DNA from: Dromaius novaehollandiae
Taxonomy: Eukaryota; Chordata; Aves; Casuariiformes; Dromaiidae
Length of the DNA stretch: 64,000 nucleotides
Direction: 5' to 3'
Assembly (NCBI RefSeq): GCF_036370855.1
Contig: NC_088103.1
Span: 12,711,404 to 12,775,403 of the forward strand
Numbering within the stretch: position 1 is the first letter of the stretch; every line of letters starts with the position of its first letter. Positions 15,001 to 29,300 of this stretch are shown here, piece after piece. The position numbers and the translations under genes were made by a program. The notes beneath the pieces are model-generated. The model made no database searches. It was not told the DNA's origin and saw nothing but the letters and a program-made list of their open reading frames with translations.

Positions 15001-16030
15001 AAGAAACTGAAAAGGAGGAAATTCTTCACATGGATAAATGAGTGATTAAAAGGTAGAAAACAAGGAGCAAGAATAAATGAATAGGTTGCTTGATGGAGAC
15101 ACATCACAGCAGATTCCTTTGAGAATTAGTGGTGGTCTTGTGCTTTTCAGCGTCTTCACAGATAATCTCTTGTAAAGTGGGTGATAGTGAAGTAAGCGTG
15201 TTCACTGATAAGAGATTTTTCAGGACAGTCAGAAAAAAAAAAAAGTAAAGTTGACTGTAGAGATTTGCCGAACACTTACATGGTCTGGGCACTAAAAAAG
15301 GCAGAGGAAATTCAGTACAGATTAAAGTAATGTACATGGGGAAGAAAACAAACCTGCCACTATATGCACAGTAATGGGCTCTGAGCTAATTACTGTCACT
15401 ACGGAATTACCATAGGTCTTGAAAACTTTAGCTCGATGTTCACTAGTGGGCAAAAAGCAAACAGAATTAGGAAAAGGGAAGGCATCAGAAGAGAGGAAAA
15501 AACAGTTTGGTCATTGTAGTAATCCATGAAATCTATGGAAAGGCTAGCACTTCTCTGCATGGGAGAGAGATAATGAAGAAAGAGATTATAGAAAGCTGTA
15601 AAATCCCAGGACTCATGGAAAAAGTTCATAGGGAATTACCATTCATTGTCTCCTCCAATATGACAATCAGAAGACACCAAAATAAAGCATCAGTCAAAAC
15701 GTGCGGTCACGCCAGCTATGAAACCTCATGTGAATGGAGGTTTGCAAGGTCAGATCCACAATTTTTTTTTTTTTAATCTGTGGAAAGGTCATTTTAATAT
15801 ATTGTTACTATGGGGAATATAAACAGTTTTCATTGCTTTAGGAATCTCCATGTTTCTGTTTTATATTTGCCTGAAGAAGAACGAGAGTTTTGCTTTACTC
15901 TCCTGAGAAAAATTAAAATAGATGGAGAGTATATTTTGTACACTTTCTTGAGTACCCAGTGGCTTAAAGATTGAGCTCAGTTGTATAACCCGAGGGCTAT
16001 ATGCCTTGATGTACTGAACAATTACAAAGA
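1..16030. other. AT-rich intergenic DNA upstream of EGR2, no gene recognised
   Basis: Open frames on both strands are short, lack recognisable domains and are what chance would give. I see no tRNA, rRNA or intact transposon by eye. There are short alternating purine-pyrimidine stretches (for example around 4130-4150) and ordinary poly-A/T runs. A slightly more GC-rich patch lies at about 2640-3070 and another at 11160-11520; neither carries a convincing coding signal. This is the far-upstream flank of EGR2, a type of gene desert known in other vertebrates to hold distant hindbrain enhancers. I did not pick out a specific element here. Confidence 0.6.
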
Positions 16031-16039
16031 AGCCATTGT

Positions 16040-16480
16040 TTTCTAATATTACTTTTCTGAGTAAAATTCACATTTGAAATCTCTTTTGAGCAATGCTTTG
16101 AAGTAGAATCTAGCTCCCAGAGGTGGGTAATCTTAATGCTAATTTACTATACAACAATGTGCATTATTAAAGGACATGTGAATGATTCATCCAGTGAATG
16201 AAGAAAAATTATTCCAAATGATTATTGATGAGTTAATCAAGATAGCCACGTCAACTTTTTTTTGTCCATTAGTGTGAACAGTATTTCACAATCATAATAA
16301 TAAGAGCCAAATGTTAATGGCTGAGGTAATCAGACCCTAATGAAGAACAGTGAAAAGTACTCTCTTTAAATAGTTTACAGTTTTCATAATCACTGGAGTG
16401 GTCAGTTGGTCCCATGATTCTTCATATTTCATAATGTATGTTTACTATCAGCTTTTGGTTTTAATTTCCTTTTTCTTTCT
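16040..16480. promoter_or_regulatory. candidate AT-rich enhancer with homeodomain, HNF1-half and SOX-like motifs
   Basis: This block is dense in short developmental-factor motifs: AACAATG (SOX-like) at 16153-16159, an ATTATTGATG stretch at 16221-16230 (PBX/HOX-like), and GTTAATC (HNF1 half-site or bicoid-type) at 16232-16238, with several ATTA cores around them. EGR2 hindbrain enhancers in other vertebrates use HNF1B, MEIS/PBX/HOX and MAFB inputs, which makes the block interesting. The call rests on motif density seen by eye in AT-rich DNA, where such motifs are common by chance. Conservation is not shown. Confidence 0.2.
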
Positions 16481-19400
16481 CCAAAAGGTGAGTGAACAGA
16501 GAAATTAAGGAGTATAAAGGCCACAAAGCTGTGTAGTAGCACACCAAAAAAAATTGTTTTGTAACATGAATTCTTTCTAAGAGACAAGGATTTAATATCT
16601 GGAATTATAAGTACCTAAGAGCCAGCTGCTGCCTTTAATTTCTGTTCTTCATATAATTCTTTAGTTGAAAATAATCACTGTCATTTTTAAGAGCTCAGCA
16701 CAGGCTTAAACCTTATCCAGGTAATGAAGACCAATGACTAGTTCAGTGTATGAGTCTTTTGAGAAAGAGTGTTTTACTTGCTATCTTCGCCAAGTATTAT
16801 GCTTGTGATCCACAAATATGCAGTTTAGGTTTATGTGACTGATCCTGTGAGTAAACTTACTCTTATGGCTTTTCAGGATCAGTGCTTTTCTCTTTGCTTG
16901 TATGCTTGATTTACCTTCCTCTCTCTGCAGTATCTCAGACTGTTCTTTCAAGTTAAGTATACTTTCTCCTTCAATGTCACTATTGAAAAGACAGTAAAGA
17001 AAGCTAAATTCAATAAAATGGTATAATTTTGTGGCATTTTAGGCTAACAGGCTTGCCAAGTACCTTTAGTTCAGAAAGGTCCACAAAACATCCATCCAGC
17101 TTGCCCCTCTCTTCCCAAATGACGAAACTTTCTAGCACCCTCTAATAAAATGAAGATCATTAGTACAAAAGATCAAAAGCCACAGAATTGGAATGTCCTA
17201 GGTCACTGCAGTAGCAGGAAATAGCAATAAAAGGAGGGGGAAAGAGTTTGGCCTGGGGGAAAATTCCTTTCTGACTCCAGTGGTCCTTTCCAGTTCTGTT
17301 TCCTGGACAAAAAGCTTTCCATTTACAAGTCCCTCATTTGGCTGATTTCTCTGAAAACTGGGGAGAGATAACTTGAATAGTTCAGCTCCTCAGAGTTTGC
17401 AAGGTGGGAAGAACAAAATGTTATCTGGGGCATTTTGCCACGCCATGAATTTGCACCAGCTCTGCTATCATCTTGGACAGGGGCTTAACAGCCTTGTTTA
17501 CACAGCTCCATCGAGTCATTCGTCAGGCTGCCCAGGCCCGTGGACAGGTTGGGCCACCTGCTCTGCCAACTTTGAGGCACACCTAAGAAGGAAGGGCCTC
17601 TTGTCAGCAGGCCCATGCTCACCATCCTGCAGCCTTCTCAAGCCTCATCCGCACGGCCTGCCCAAGAGGTATCGTGCATCTGGTGCCACTGCTGGCTGGA
17701 CACTTGTTGCAAGGAGAGGGGGAGTGTGATAAATCTGCCAGCTTCCATGCAGCTCCCCAGAAACTTCTCTTCTGCTCCTTTGTGTGGCAACCACATAGGT
17801 GGGAGCTTGTGAGCAGCGCAGGCTTGGCCCACCTGGCAAACTCTCCAGACACTATAACATGTGCTCCAGGGCAGTGGCAACTGTGGGCAGTGATGCTTCT
17901 TTAAGAACTCCAGGATAGGACAGTAGATGCAGATTAGTATTTCAGCAACTGCTGAACTTGTAATGGCACTCTCTAGAAAAGGATTTGGTAATAACGTCCC
18001 ACTGAAAGTGGTAGGAAGGTTTAAACTTTGGCTGGTCTTTAAATGTGCACAATACAGTAAGTCTACATTAAGGAGCAATTCTGACATGGCAGAGAGTTGA
18101 GCTGGCAGGGAGAGACCTTGATCAACATTTTCCCTTTCTGACTTTTGTGGGCAGAAAGGGGTTTGACTGAGCAAGCACTGTCCTGCCACAGGCCAATTTA
18201 AAAAGCCAGGCTAGTCCCAGCAGTGACTGACTGTGTTCCCTCCATCTGCTAAGGAAGGGTAAGTCAAAGGTGCAATGTATGAGCAACCAGGGCCTTAGGC
18301 ACAGAAATATCAGTGCAAAATGGGCTAGCTCTCTGGCATAAACAGGCCTAGCTCTGTTGACATCAGTAAATAAAATCTGTTACATATGTGCAGTAGATCC
18401 AATGCAGAGAGCAGCACATGGCTCTGGCTATGCAGGCGGCATGGCACAGTAAATATCCATCAGTGTCCTCTGCTAAGGGTCTCCAGAAAGTTTTTGCTAT
18501 GCAACTGTTGGATTACTTAGCCAGCATCTGCACAGCATCAGGTAAAATGTTTGGCACCTTGGGAAGGAACTTCCTAGATGGGAGATTGACACCATCCTTG
18601 CAGGAGACTGAAGTCTCCTCAGAGCTTCGGGAATAGAAACTTTCTGCTCCTACTGTCTGATGCATGTCCCAGCCCTTTGCCATTGAGGGGGACTATTTGG
18701 TAGGGAGCATCATTAGGGCAACCAGGGAGAGATTTTCAGAGTCCTGGGCCTGGCTGCACCATTTGACTTCAGGAACAGAAATTAGAGGATACAAAATCTG
18801 CTTCTGTTTAGCTTGTCCAGGCTACGAGCAGACAACTGGAGTTCTGCCTTTTAAAACATGTTGTTTGTTTTTCAGGCTCGACTATTTGGGTTTATTCTTG
18901 GGAATCCGGGGGATAGCTCTATCTGGGGATGCATAAGCATGCTGATAATTACAGGAACTATTCGCTGTGACTCTTACCCACTACAATAACTTGAGGTGCT
19001 AGAGACAGTTACAGTGTCATATGAGAAGTGAGAAAGAAGATCTGACAACTTTATTATGGTTATTGCTGTTTGAGAAGCCACTACACAGCTAGTAAGTGTA
19101 CACTGTATTTAGCCCGTCTCGCTGTTTCCTCCAGAGAGGGAGAACATCTTGGATTGTTAGAATTAACAGCTACAGAGTGTAAGTCAGAAGCACGCTGACA
19201 AATCGAAGGTAGAGGCAAAATTTGCCTTAAAATATTCTAAACTCTCCAAGATGTATCTGTGTGTGTATACACCAAGATGGTATCAGGAAGGCCAAGTGGG
19301 TGATATTTTTGCCCTTCGGTGCTTACAAATAATAACTTTACTTTCCAAATTCTGTTAGCTTATGTTGCTAAGTTGAATTTGCCCTGCAGTGTATGTGTGC

Positions 19401-22400
19401 ATTTGCTTGTGTTGTCTAGGTAAAATGCAAGTGGATTTTTGGAAAGTGTGGCCCATCTAAGGCATAAGTGTAAATCTAACATCAGACACTGTCACGTATA
19501 AATCAGCAAGACCAAGTTGGCCTGGCCTGATAGCAGTTTTTGAAGTCAAGCTTGTGTGGCAAGCTAGAGAACAGAGGCAGTCCTCTCAGTTCAGACCTCT
19601 GACTTCTTGGGATTGAGGGTTACAGAGAGGGAATTTCCTAACTAGTTCCTATTTTATGCTCTGAACTGATCTGGTCAAAACCTGGGATGTGGCCTTTCCC
19701 AGAGTCTGGGGGGACTGAAATTAGAGCTGGAGCCAAGACCTGTGGTTTGGCACCTCCCTGCTGGAAAGAGAATGTTATACTTGTATATTATAATTGTATA
19801 ATATACTTGTATACTGCTGTGTGCAAGAGTAAACTTGGGATACACTGCCTTAATAGGCACTTCCTGAGCCTTAATCTTGACCCTGCCATGCTACTTAATT
19901 CCTTCCCACTTATGTAATGCATTATTTTTTTTAACAGAATTATGTTATGTAAGCTATTAGTAGGAGACTCAAATTATCACTTGGGTAAGCTATTGGTCTC
20001 CTTTTCATCTGTTTTTCTTTGCATTATCTGACCTTTAGAAAAATACCATTAAAATACATTTTTCTTCTGTACATAAATGATTTTAAATGAATTGTTTACT
20101 AGAGCTATGACATTTAAATGCAGTGTGAGTTACTTATGCATGTGAAAGAAGAGATTAAGAGAGCTTTTTTATATCAGGTGTACAGTATTACATTTCTGTT
20201 AGGTCTCTAGCTGCAGATCAGTGACCTCATAAGACTTTGTCAATATGTGATGTTTGATTTACAGGTTACAGTTAAGTTTTTTGCCGACTGGCTGTGCTGC
20301 TTATGCCATTACTTTTAAACACTCGTTATCTTCTTGAAGCACTTGTTTGTGAACTTACCCAAAGATGCAACATGATGCTGAATTCTAGTGTGTCTCTGAT
20401 AGTGATTAATTTCAACCTATTCATGTCCCCATCTGGTTCCCTCCAAGGCTGGTGCCTTTGACTGAACCAGAGCTTTGCATTGTGCTTCGCACAATATGTA
20501 ATTTGTGTAAATGTATATATCGTTTAGCTCTCATGTTCTTAGTAATCAATCTGTCTGTAGCAAAGAGGTATCTTCCCCCAGAAAGGGAGGTGGGGCAGCA
20601 GTGGTGTTCTTGGGAAAAAACAGTCTGGGATTGCTAATTGCTTGCAGCAGCAGCAGCATGCCGTACTTCTGCTGGAAGACCACCATCCTGGGCTGTAGGA
20701 GTAAAAATCAGGGCTGAGCCCGCTGAAAGCCCAGTCTGTGAGGCAAGGCAAGCCAGCACGGAGCATCGCAAGCTCATTCTCAACCTCCTCGTGCAGTTTC
20801 ATGCCTGACTCCTCCTGTGTTTAGAACAAAGTCCTGTTTTCTTAATATCTAATCAAGAACCACACATGAGCAGCTGGCTGTAATGCAGCAGGAAGCTGAG
20901 GGTGTATGTGAGAAAGATGGAGACAGAACAAGGTAAGTGAAAGCCCTCTCCAAAGTTTTTGTCCCACCCCAGTATCTTCCAGACATGCAAAAACTCCTGT
21001 TAACAAAGTGAGACAGCAATCCACCTCTTCTTGTCTTTGGGGCCTACAGTAGCAAAGTACTTTTAAAAAGCTTACAAAATATGCCTTTGGATTTTTGACA
21101 AGGGAAATGCTTTGCTCCACTCTGTTTCTCCATTTCGTCTCTGTCCGACTTGGCAGATGGGTCCTCTTTTTACCCACTCAGTCCACTTCTATGCATCTTC
21201 TGCAGGCAATACCATATACAGCATGCGGTCCTTGCATTCGTGTTGGCTTCAGTGTATGGGCTGCACTTGGTCCTTCTGTTCCCCAGCCTCAGTGCCCTTC
21301 CCAAATTGGTATCCGAGGGATCAGACAGTGGCAGGTATATCACCAAACTCACAAAATGTAAAGTTTCATGCTTGGAGGGATATCTTTGTTGCAGCCGAAT
21401 CCTCTGCCAGTTTACTTCAGTGTGATAAAATTTTAGCTTGCTTTCTTTGAGAAATATGATCGGTTGAATGGTTTTTGTTTTGTTTCGTTTTTTCCAAAGA
21501 TTCCTCTTTTTTCTGAAACAAGAAGGTAACTGTTAAAATTTAGCCAGTCTGCATTTTTACCAGATCTGACCATTAATTTTGCTAAAAGGAAGAAAAGTAC
21601 AGGAAGCACCACGGACCATATAAGGGCAGCTTTTGTCTTTCGTGGACTTAGCTGGTGGCTGATGTTCATATCTCTTCACTGCTTCAATTCAAGCAAATAG
21701 TGGGATTGAATTTGGCCAATTAACATGACAATGTCAATGTCAAGACCCATTACAATAAAGAGAGAGAGTTCTTATTTGCAAAGTAGTTTCATAACGGCAG
21801 GGTTGCAGAGGAGTACTTTTCCCGCTGGAACTGTGTGGGTCCTATAATCATGAGGAAAATAAGTCTGTGGTGATTAATGTGTCAGTGGTTTATTTTACTG
21901 CTGTTTTTTCAGAAGAATTTCTAAGAAGGCAACAGAAATATTTATCCAGCTCCCATCACAATGCTTTAGCTTAATTTTTCAGAAGTTCCCGAGTAAGCTG
22001 TTTTCCATTTCTTCAGTTTTGTTCAGTTATTTGAACTGAGAAAGACTGGCACCTACAGTGAACTTCAAAATTTTCTTTATTTTTCTTTTCTTGACAGGTG
22101 AGTGTGACTATGCTGCCTGGAGGATTTTTTGCCTGGCACTCTCTGCAACTTCCACCTGGCTCTGAGGTCCATATCCTGCCTCCAGCAGTATCTGCACAAG
22201 GTTTGTTACCATGATTTCACTGTGCTCACCTGGATGTCAGAGTCGGTTTTAAGGACACTTATTTAACTGTAAGGACATTTAAACAGGTCCTTTCTGCTGA
22301 CAGTGAAAACTGGCACATATGTCAACTCCTACAGTCCTTAATCTGGCAGATAGCACTCAGAAAGTCAAAGGAGCAGTGCCTGTACTCAGACGAAGTGACC

Positions 22401-23335
22401 AAAACAGGGCCCTTGGCATCAATACAGTTGACTCAGCACAAGGGCTGGTGTTAGCTTTCTTCAGGCTGTTACTGAAAATACCACATTTTGTACTGATTGT
22501 GCTTAACTAAAAATGTTTCTGGGTATAACTGTTGTTGTGATAACAGTAAGAAAAAATGTATTCAGGTCAATATTCCCCTAAACTGTGCCCTTGGATCCTC
22601 CCTGATGGCACCTTGAGCTTATGGCAGATTAAAAGGTTCAGCATGTTGCAGGATCCAACCTGTTGTTTGCATTCACCATTTTAATGTAAAGCTATTTATT
22701 TCTCTTTGCTTTGCAGAAGAGTATTTCCATTTTATCAAAACTGTAAAAACAAATGTAAATGCTGGTAGTTTAAAATGCTAGGACTCTGCCGCACAGGGAT
22801 GATGGTGGGGTAATTTGCCTATGAAATCTCAAAAAGGCTCAAGATGAGCAGTTTTGGGAAACCTGAACTGCCTGCTATCTCCTTTTTATTAAAGAAACTT
22901 GTTCTAATTTTGTCATAGTTGCCAGTGCATAGAGAGTTTAATTATAAAATTAAATGCTTGAAACAGTTATTTTGGGGCATGTAAAATCTGAGTAAAACCA
23001 AATAGGAAAGATTAAATTATTTATGAAAGGGACTTGTTTCAGAAATATTTTTTTGCTCAACTGTATTCCTCACTAATTTTTGGCACTCCGTTTAGGGAAA
23101 ATAGACTGCTAAAACAGTAGTTTTAAATCTTCAGCATCCCCTCCTTCTATTTCTTTTTGCTCTGGCACTATGTTTGTTGTGTAGTCACATCACACACCAC
23201 AGTAACAATATAACGCTGTCTTCCCAATACAGCTTTGCTGTAGGTGTCTCATTCTGAAAATCAGTATTTGTCTTTATTGCTCTTTTAGCCCCTACTTTTG
23301 GAGCTGTATGGATCTTCTGCCAGCTTTTGGTAAGA

Positions 23336-23376
23336 TGTGTGCGTGTTTGTATGTGTGTGTGTATCTGTGTGTGTAT
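23336..23376. repeat. imperfect (GT)n microsatellite
   Basis: Alternating GT dinucleotides interrupted by C and A substitutions, in AT-rich intergenic DNA. No gene association is evident. Confidence 0.8.
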
Positions 23377-26300
23377 ACGGGGGGCATTCCAGCTCTTTGG
23401 TATCACTGTGCCAATATAATGGATGTTTTGTTGTGGGTTAAATTAATAAAATAGATATCTGCTGTTTGATAACAAATACCACAATGTTTTTTAACCTTTA
23501 TCTTGAAATTTAAGGCAGTGCGTTTCAGTAGTAAAAAAAAATATTTCTAGTAATTGTGTTTTATATTCAATTTAATATGCTGTGGATTCAAATTCTATAG
23601 TGTTAGGCTTTTTATAAGATGACATGGCTTTTCATTTCACTGGCAACTGCTCTGCTTTGTTGTCTAGTACTGATTTACATTTTAAAATGAACTGAACACA
23701 ACAATTTTGAAGAAGAAAAAAATCAAGGTGGATTGAAATATTTTTAATTTTTTTAAACAAGCAATTTTTGGGAAGACTTTAAACTGCAGTCTCCAAAATG
23801 TTTAAGTTGTTTTCGTGTGAACTGGCTTGGGAGCAGGAAGACAGAGAACTCAAGTGCCTCATTCTACAGTGCGAAATGAAGTTTGTGGGTGGACTTTTCA
23901 CAGGGCTGCATTATGCTTTGACTCCATGTGACATGCTGGTTAAATGGACAGGACAAGCCTTTGTAGTTCTGTGATGTTCCATTGTTATTTAGCACATAAG
24001 AGCAGCGTGGAAATGGTGCAGCTGTTCATGAACTGATGATTGGAAAACCTTGTGCAGGGCAATCCATAAAATGCTAAATCATGATTTTGAGTCTGAGTCT
24101 TGAAGATGCTTCTGGCGATGTGAAACACTCCCTTTTCTTAAGAACATGATTACCTCTAATCCTCGTCGTGTGACACTGCAGATGGAGACAGTACTGAACA
24201 TCTATTAGCAATTCAGATACATAGGGCTGAGGCTGAAGTTTTGATCTTTTATGCTCTCGGAGGATCTCTGAAGAGTATTTTTGGCCTAGGGGTTTTACAC
24301 AGTCCTATTTTGTGAGAAATGCTGAGCTCCTGTTTCTTTTCTTTCTGCTTTGCTGAGGGTGGGGTTCTGAAAGCCACTGCTGAAAACTTCAGTTGTAGCC
24401 GATCTTTTTCGAGTAGTTGCATTTAAAATACTGCAGGAACATAAAGTATTCTAACTTCCACTGGAATAACAAGCACTTTCCTCTAATGGTAGTCAAGAGG
24501 GAGCGAGCTAACAATACTTTTCACGCACACTCCCCAGCTAGTGTGAAATCTCATACCCCAGGGTAACAGACCTGTTCTGCACTACTGACCTGACATTAGC
24601 CATTGCCTTTAACTTCAATAAGAGAAGAAGGTTTTGGTCTGAACTGTGAGTTTGGGATGTTTGCCAGAAGACTGAGGTTTATAAACCAGTAACTAGATTT
24701 CTTCATGTGTGGCAGCTGGAATGTTGCATCTAAGGGCTCCTTGCTCCTCGGTGCTTTTGCTGTTCCTAGCGTGCTGGAGAGCTGGACAGCAGGTGTCTTG
24801 CAGGATCAGTATACTGAAGGGTCCAGCAAACATCAGACTTATGCTCTCCTGAGGCACTTCAGACATCCTGGAAAAGCAATATGAAAATGCTAGAGTGCAT
24901 CTGACACCTTCCCATCTGAAATTTAGTTTTCCTGTAAATGGGAAGGATATTTTCCAGGACTTCCAGATTTTATCATGGTGGCTGAGGTGCAGTATAAGAG
25001 GACCAATCTGACCTTGCAATTGCTTCCTCATAGGTGCTTGCTTTAGGATGCAGCTATCATGTAACAACGTAAAAATGTCAGTTGGCATGTTGATCAGACA
25101 GAAGGCAATATGTCACACCTGTGTTTTTCTTCCCTGAATTCTTACGAATATGGGACTCATGAGATGGCACTCTCCATTATGCTGGCTGCTATATAAAAGG
25201 TTAAAGCTTGAAGCAGGTTGGCTGATTAATTTCAGTGTAGCAGAATCCTTTGCTAGTGTGTGATCATAGTCATCGAGACAAAGGATGATCTAGAACATGT
25301 TAACTATGGGGGAGCAGAGACTACATTTACAAAGATCGTAGAAAAGGCTTCTTCCCAACTTGGTGGTCAGTAATCACCCTTCTGGAATGAGAAAATGCTG
25401 CTTTTGCATGCCTGATGCCCTTATTTGCTCAAGATGCAATAGTTCAAAAGACAGACAAAATGAATTAATATATTCATTCTTCTCTTTTTTCCTCATGAGT
25501 CATTGTAATTACTGAAAATTAATATATTTTGCAACATTAAAATATTGCAATGGGCTATCAGTATTCTGGTGCACTCTTTCATGTTCAAAATGTGAAACGG
25601 GATTGCTAGAAGATAACTTCCTGTATTTAATCAAGTAGCTTATATGTACATGATACTTTGCAGAAAAATAAAACCAGTAATCTCAGAAAGGATATTGTCA
25701 GGGTGCAGAGTATGAAATAATATATTGCACTGTCTTACCTTATCATTACTTTCCATTAATGAAAATCTTGAAAGGCCTTGTAAAATAATCAAGAATTGAT
25801 TATTAAATAATTTCACCAGAGAATGCTCTCACATTTATGTATTTTGTTTTTTTCTTACAGTTAGAAAACTGTACAGTTAGAAAATACTGCCCACAAAAAC
25901 TTTGTTGGTCCTTTTATCTCTGCACAGGGTCACCTGGAATGGTCCGGGCATTCCCATGTAAGCAGGAAAGAGCTACTCCTTCCAGTGTCAGACTTGCTTT
26001 CTTGTCCAGCAGGTAGGCAAGCACATGCTGAAGTCCATTACTGTGCATTATGTATTTATACTTTTTAAAGCATCTCTTCTCAGAAGCAAATTAATTTCTT
26101 TGAATAGGATCTGTGAACTTACTGAGGTACCCAGAATGTAGATAAACACTAGTTGGGACTTTTAAGATAAGAATTAGGACCCCAAGATACTTGTGAAAAT
26201 GCCAATTAGTACATATTGGCATTTTCAGTCCAAATCTGGGCTGAATTACTTCTTGAAGATGGGACTTAGGGACCACTGTCACTTGACATTGACTGTGAGA

Positions 26301-29300
26301 GATGTGTCCTAAAGAATGAAACTATTTTGCTGAATTAGGCTAGACTTTAAGAACCGTTTCAGTGCTTTGTTTCATTTGGCTGACAGAGGCTTAAACCATG
26401 CTCTGAAGTCTGCAGTATGTATGTGGCTGACTGAATTTCAGTAGCACACATTTCCTGAATATGCAAGTTTTGTTAAAGGAAGGTTTTCTCAGAAGCTTTG
26501 TGACACATGACCCAAAGTCCTTTAAAGTAACCACTGCGCTGGTCAGCTTGGACTAGCTTGGACTCTGGAACAAGCAGTTTTAGATTCTCTGATGTTATGA
26601 TGTCCTAAACTGTCTGAGATAATATCTCAGGGTAGCATGTAAAGCCCTATATAAGTACTAAATATTCCTAAAGGCCTCTTTGTCCTTGTGGGTATCCTTG
26701 TTCCTTACTGAGAAAGAAAATGATCCCATTAACATATTTAATGGAAATATAGCCCATCTTTGCTTTTCTCCGCAGATTTTCTTCTCAGTCAGGAGAAAAA
26801 AAACACCAACCTTTTTATGACCAAGGTACTGGGTGTACATTCATGCTTGTACGTATTCCACTCTTGGAGTTCTTGGCATCACCAGGACAAGAGAATTAGG
26901 GTTATCGATAGCTTTAAGGTTCAGCTGTTTAGCAACAAGGTGCTGTCTACAAAGCTATTGTTGCAGTATCTCTAAGCGAATTGAAGTCTTCTAACCCGAT
27001 TAGGAATAGGGACCAAGTTTCTCTAAGTTTCTACTAGTTTGATATAATTTGGAAATATATAAAGCTGAACATACTGTAGTCAAGTCTTTGCAGCCACTGT
27101 GTTTCAGTGCAAGGATACTCATTGCTAAAAGAGAGCCTGAATCTGTGTATATGTTAGAATTAACTGTAGTGGTAAATGTCCAACACAAGCAGACATGCAA
27201 CTCTGTGCCTGAGATTCGTTCAGTGCTGCAAGGCACACGCGGGCAGCACCCCCTGCTCCCCCTCTGCCCCATACAGGTGATGAGCCTGCAGCTCATCTGA
27301 CTCGCAGGAGAGGATGGAGCATGGGAGAGCACCCTCCGTGCTGTGCGGCAGCCCGGAGCATGGATTGCCTGGCAGGTCCACCCTCTCCCTTGCTTGAAGG
27401 AGCCCTGCCTGAGAGCACACACTTTGGCAGTGCCAGACTAGCACTCCAGCTCCTTCCCAGCCCTGCGACCCAGCACATGCTGCCAGGCCCGGCAAAAGCT
27501 GCACAATGGGAAAATAAGTATTCACAACTGGGATTCAGAAGAAAAGTAATAAAATTTGTGTTTGCCTTTTAAATGCCACCTGTGGCAGCATATGTGTATG
27601 ATACACTGAGAGAGAACATGTGTTCTACTATAAAGGGTAATTGGATGAGAATACATCAAAACACAGAACTGGGAGTTTTGATTTACTTGGATGAAGATAA
27701 TTTGTACTCTGATCTAGCGCAACACTTAGATGTATATAACACTTCGATGTATCCAATTGTAAGTTTGTGAGCTTCATCGTAGAAGAGTTTAAAATGGAGC
27801 ACTTACAGAAGCATTTGTAAGATGATGACTATATTGGTGAGAGAGCAGGAAGCAGCCTTGTAGATGGATACACAAGAATGATCTTCTCTTTTTATGGGGC
27901 AGATTCTCATTGTGTTTGTACAAGAAGGAAAAAATTGGCTATAATAGAGTCAAAAGCACAATGGCTGAAGGTTGCAGCAAAAAGCCCGACATTCTTCTAG
28001 TGTTCAATGGCTTTCATAACAATATGCGTTGTTCTAAGGCTGTGTGTTAGCCACCTGGAGTATTTAGATCAGCAGTGGGGAGATTCATGATCCTGCAAGC
28101 AAATTTATAATCAGGACAAAAAAGGAAAGAAATCCAATTTCCCTCCATTTTATGTATTTTATCTTGAATTGTGCCTTATGTGACAGGACTGCAATTAATA
28201 TCTCTTGTAAAACAGGAGGCTCGTTAAATTGGTCTCATGATGGCTGTTCAGGTTGTGTGACACTGCTGAAAGGGATTCCCCCATTATCTGTGTTTGACAT
28301 GTATTCCTAATCAAGCAGGCCAATTCTGCTTTGTCAAAGGGCTGTCACAGGAGTGAAGATAATATTTATTCTGACTTGTACTATTAATGTAAAAAATGTA
28401 GGTTGTGTTGGCAGACATATAACCCCCTGTCACAAATGGCCATGCAGAACGTTTACTGAGGTGTTCCCTTTCTGCAAAAGTGATTCTAAATATAGCCACT
28501 GTTCAGTACAGAGGATTTCAGCTATTTCATTTTTGTGAAACCCGTATTTCCATGAGATATTTGTGAAATGAAATTTGAGCAGACTATGAGGAAATCTCCC
28601 AGCAAAAAGTGTTAAAGAGCAAGATTAATATAAATTCTGCAGTTTTCTCCACAGTTTACTGGTGAAAAGAATTCAGCAGCCCTACATATCCAGCTTGCTT
28701 TGGAAGCTTGTTAGCAATAAATGTTTTCCTTTCTGAGATGTTTTAATATGTACAACCATACTACATCATTTATTGAAATTTTGCTGAACACTTGTTTTTA
28801 TTTCTTATTGATACTGAGTTGATCCGGCATCCACTTTCTCTGTTTTAGAACTACTCGTAGAAAATTGATGAGAGAGTTATAATGGAGTTATTACTACTTT
28901 AGCATGCTGGGTTTAACAATATCAATATGCAAATGCAAGGCTTAAAAACATCACCTACAAAAGGTTTGTACAGATATTTTGGTACTGTTACAGTTTTATG
29001 TGTACAAAAGAACATCTGCAGTTGTAATGCAGCTTTATATGTTTGTATCAGAAACCACCTCCCCAAAACTCAAGCCCCCAAACCAAAGTCTCTCTTAGTT
29101 ACACGTAAGAAATTTTGGATAACAGTATATCTATATAAATGCTATGTGTTTGTAACATACAAATTCTACAGACCTACTTCTGCTATTTCATCCTTGTCCT
29201 TATATATACTGCATCTGTTACCAAGGGAGGATGACTCCTCATCTCCAGTAATAGTAAGGAGAGGTTTTTGATTTTGAGTGAGAAGGAAGGGAATTGGGAA

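Noticed and set aside
17638-18189. 183-codon open frame on the - strand
   Set aside because: Contains a plausible hydrophobic stretch but no family resemblance and overlaps equally long frames in other phases.
22083-22110. Acceptor-like sequence (TTGACAG) directly followed by GTGAGT
   Set aside because: Looks like back-to-back splice signals (recursive splice site), but there is no gene around it to splice; likely chance.
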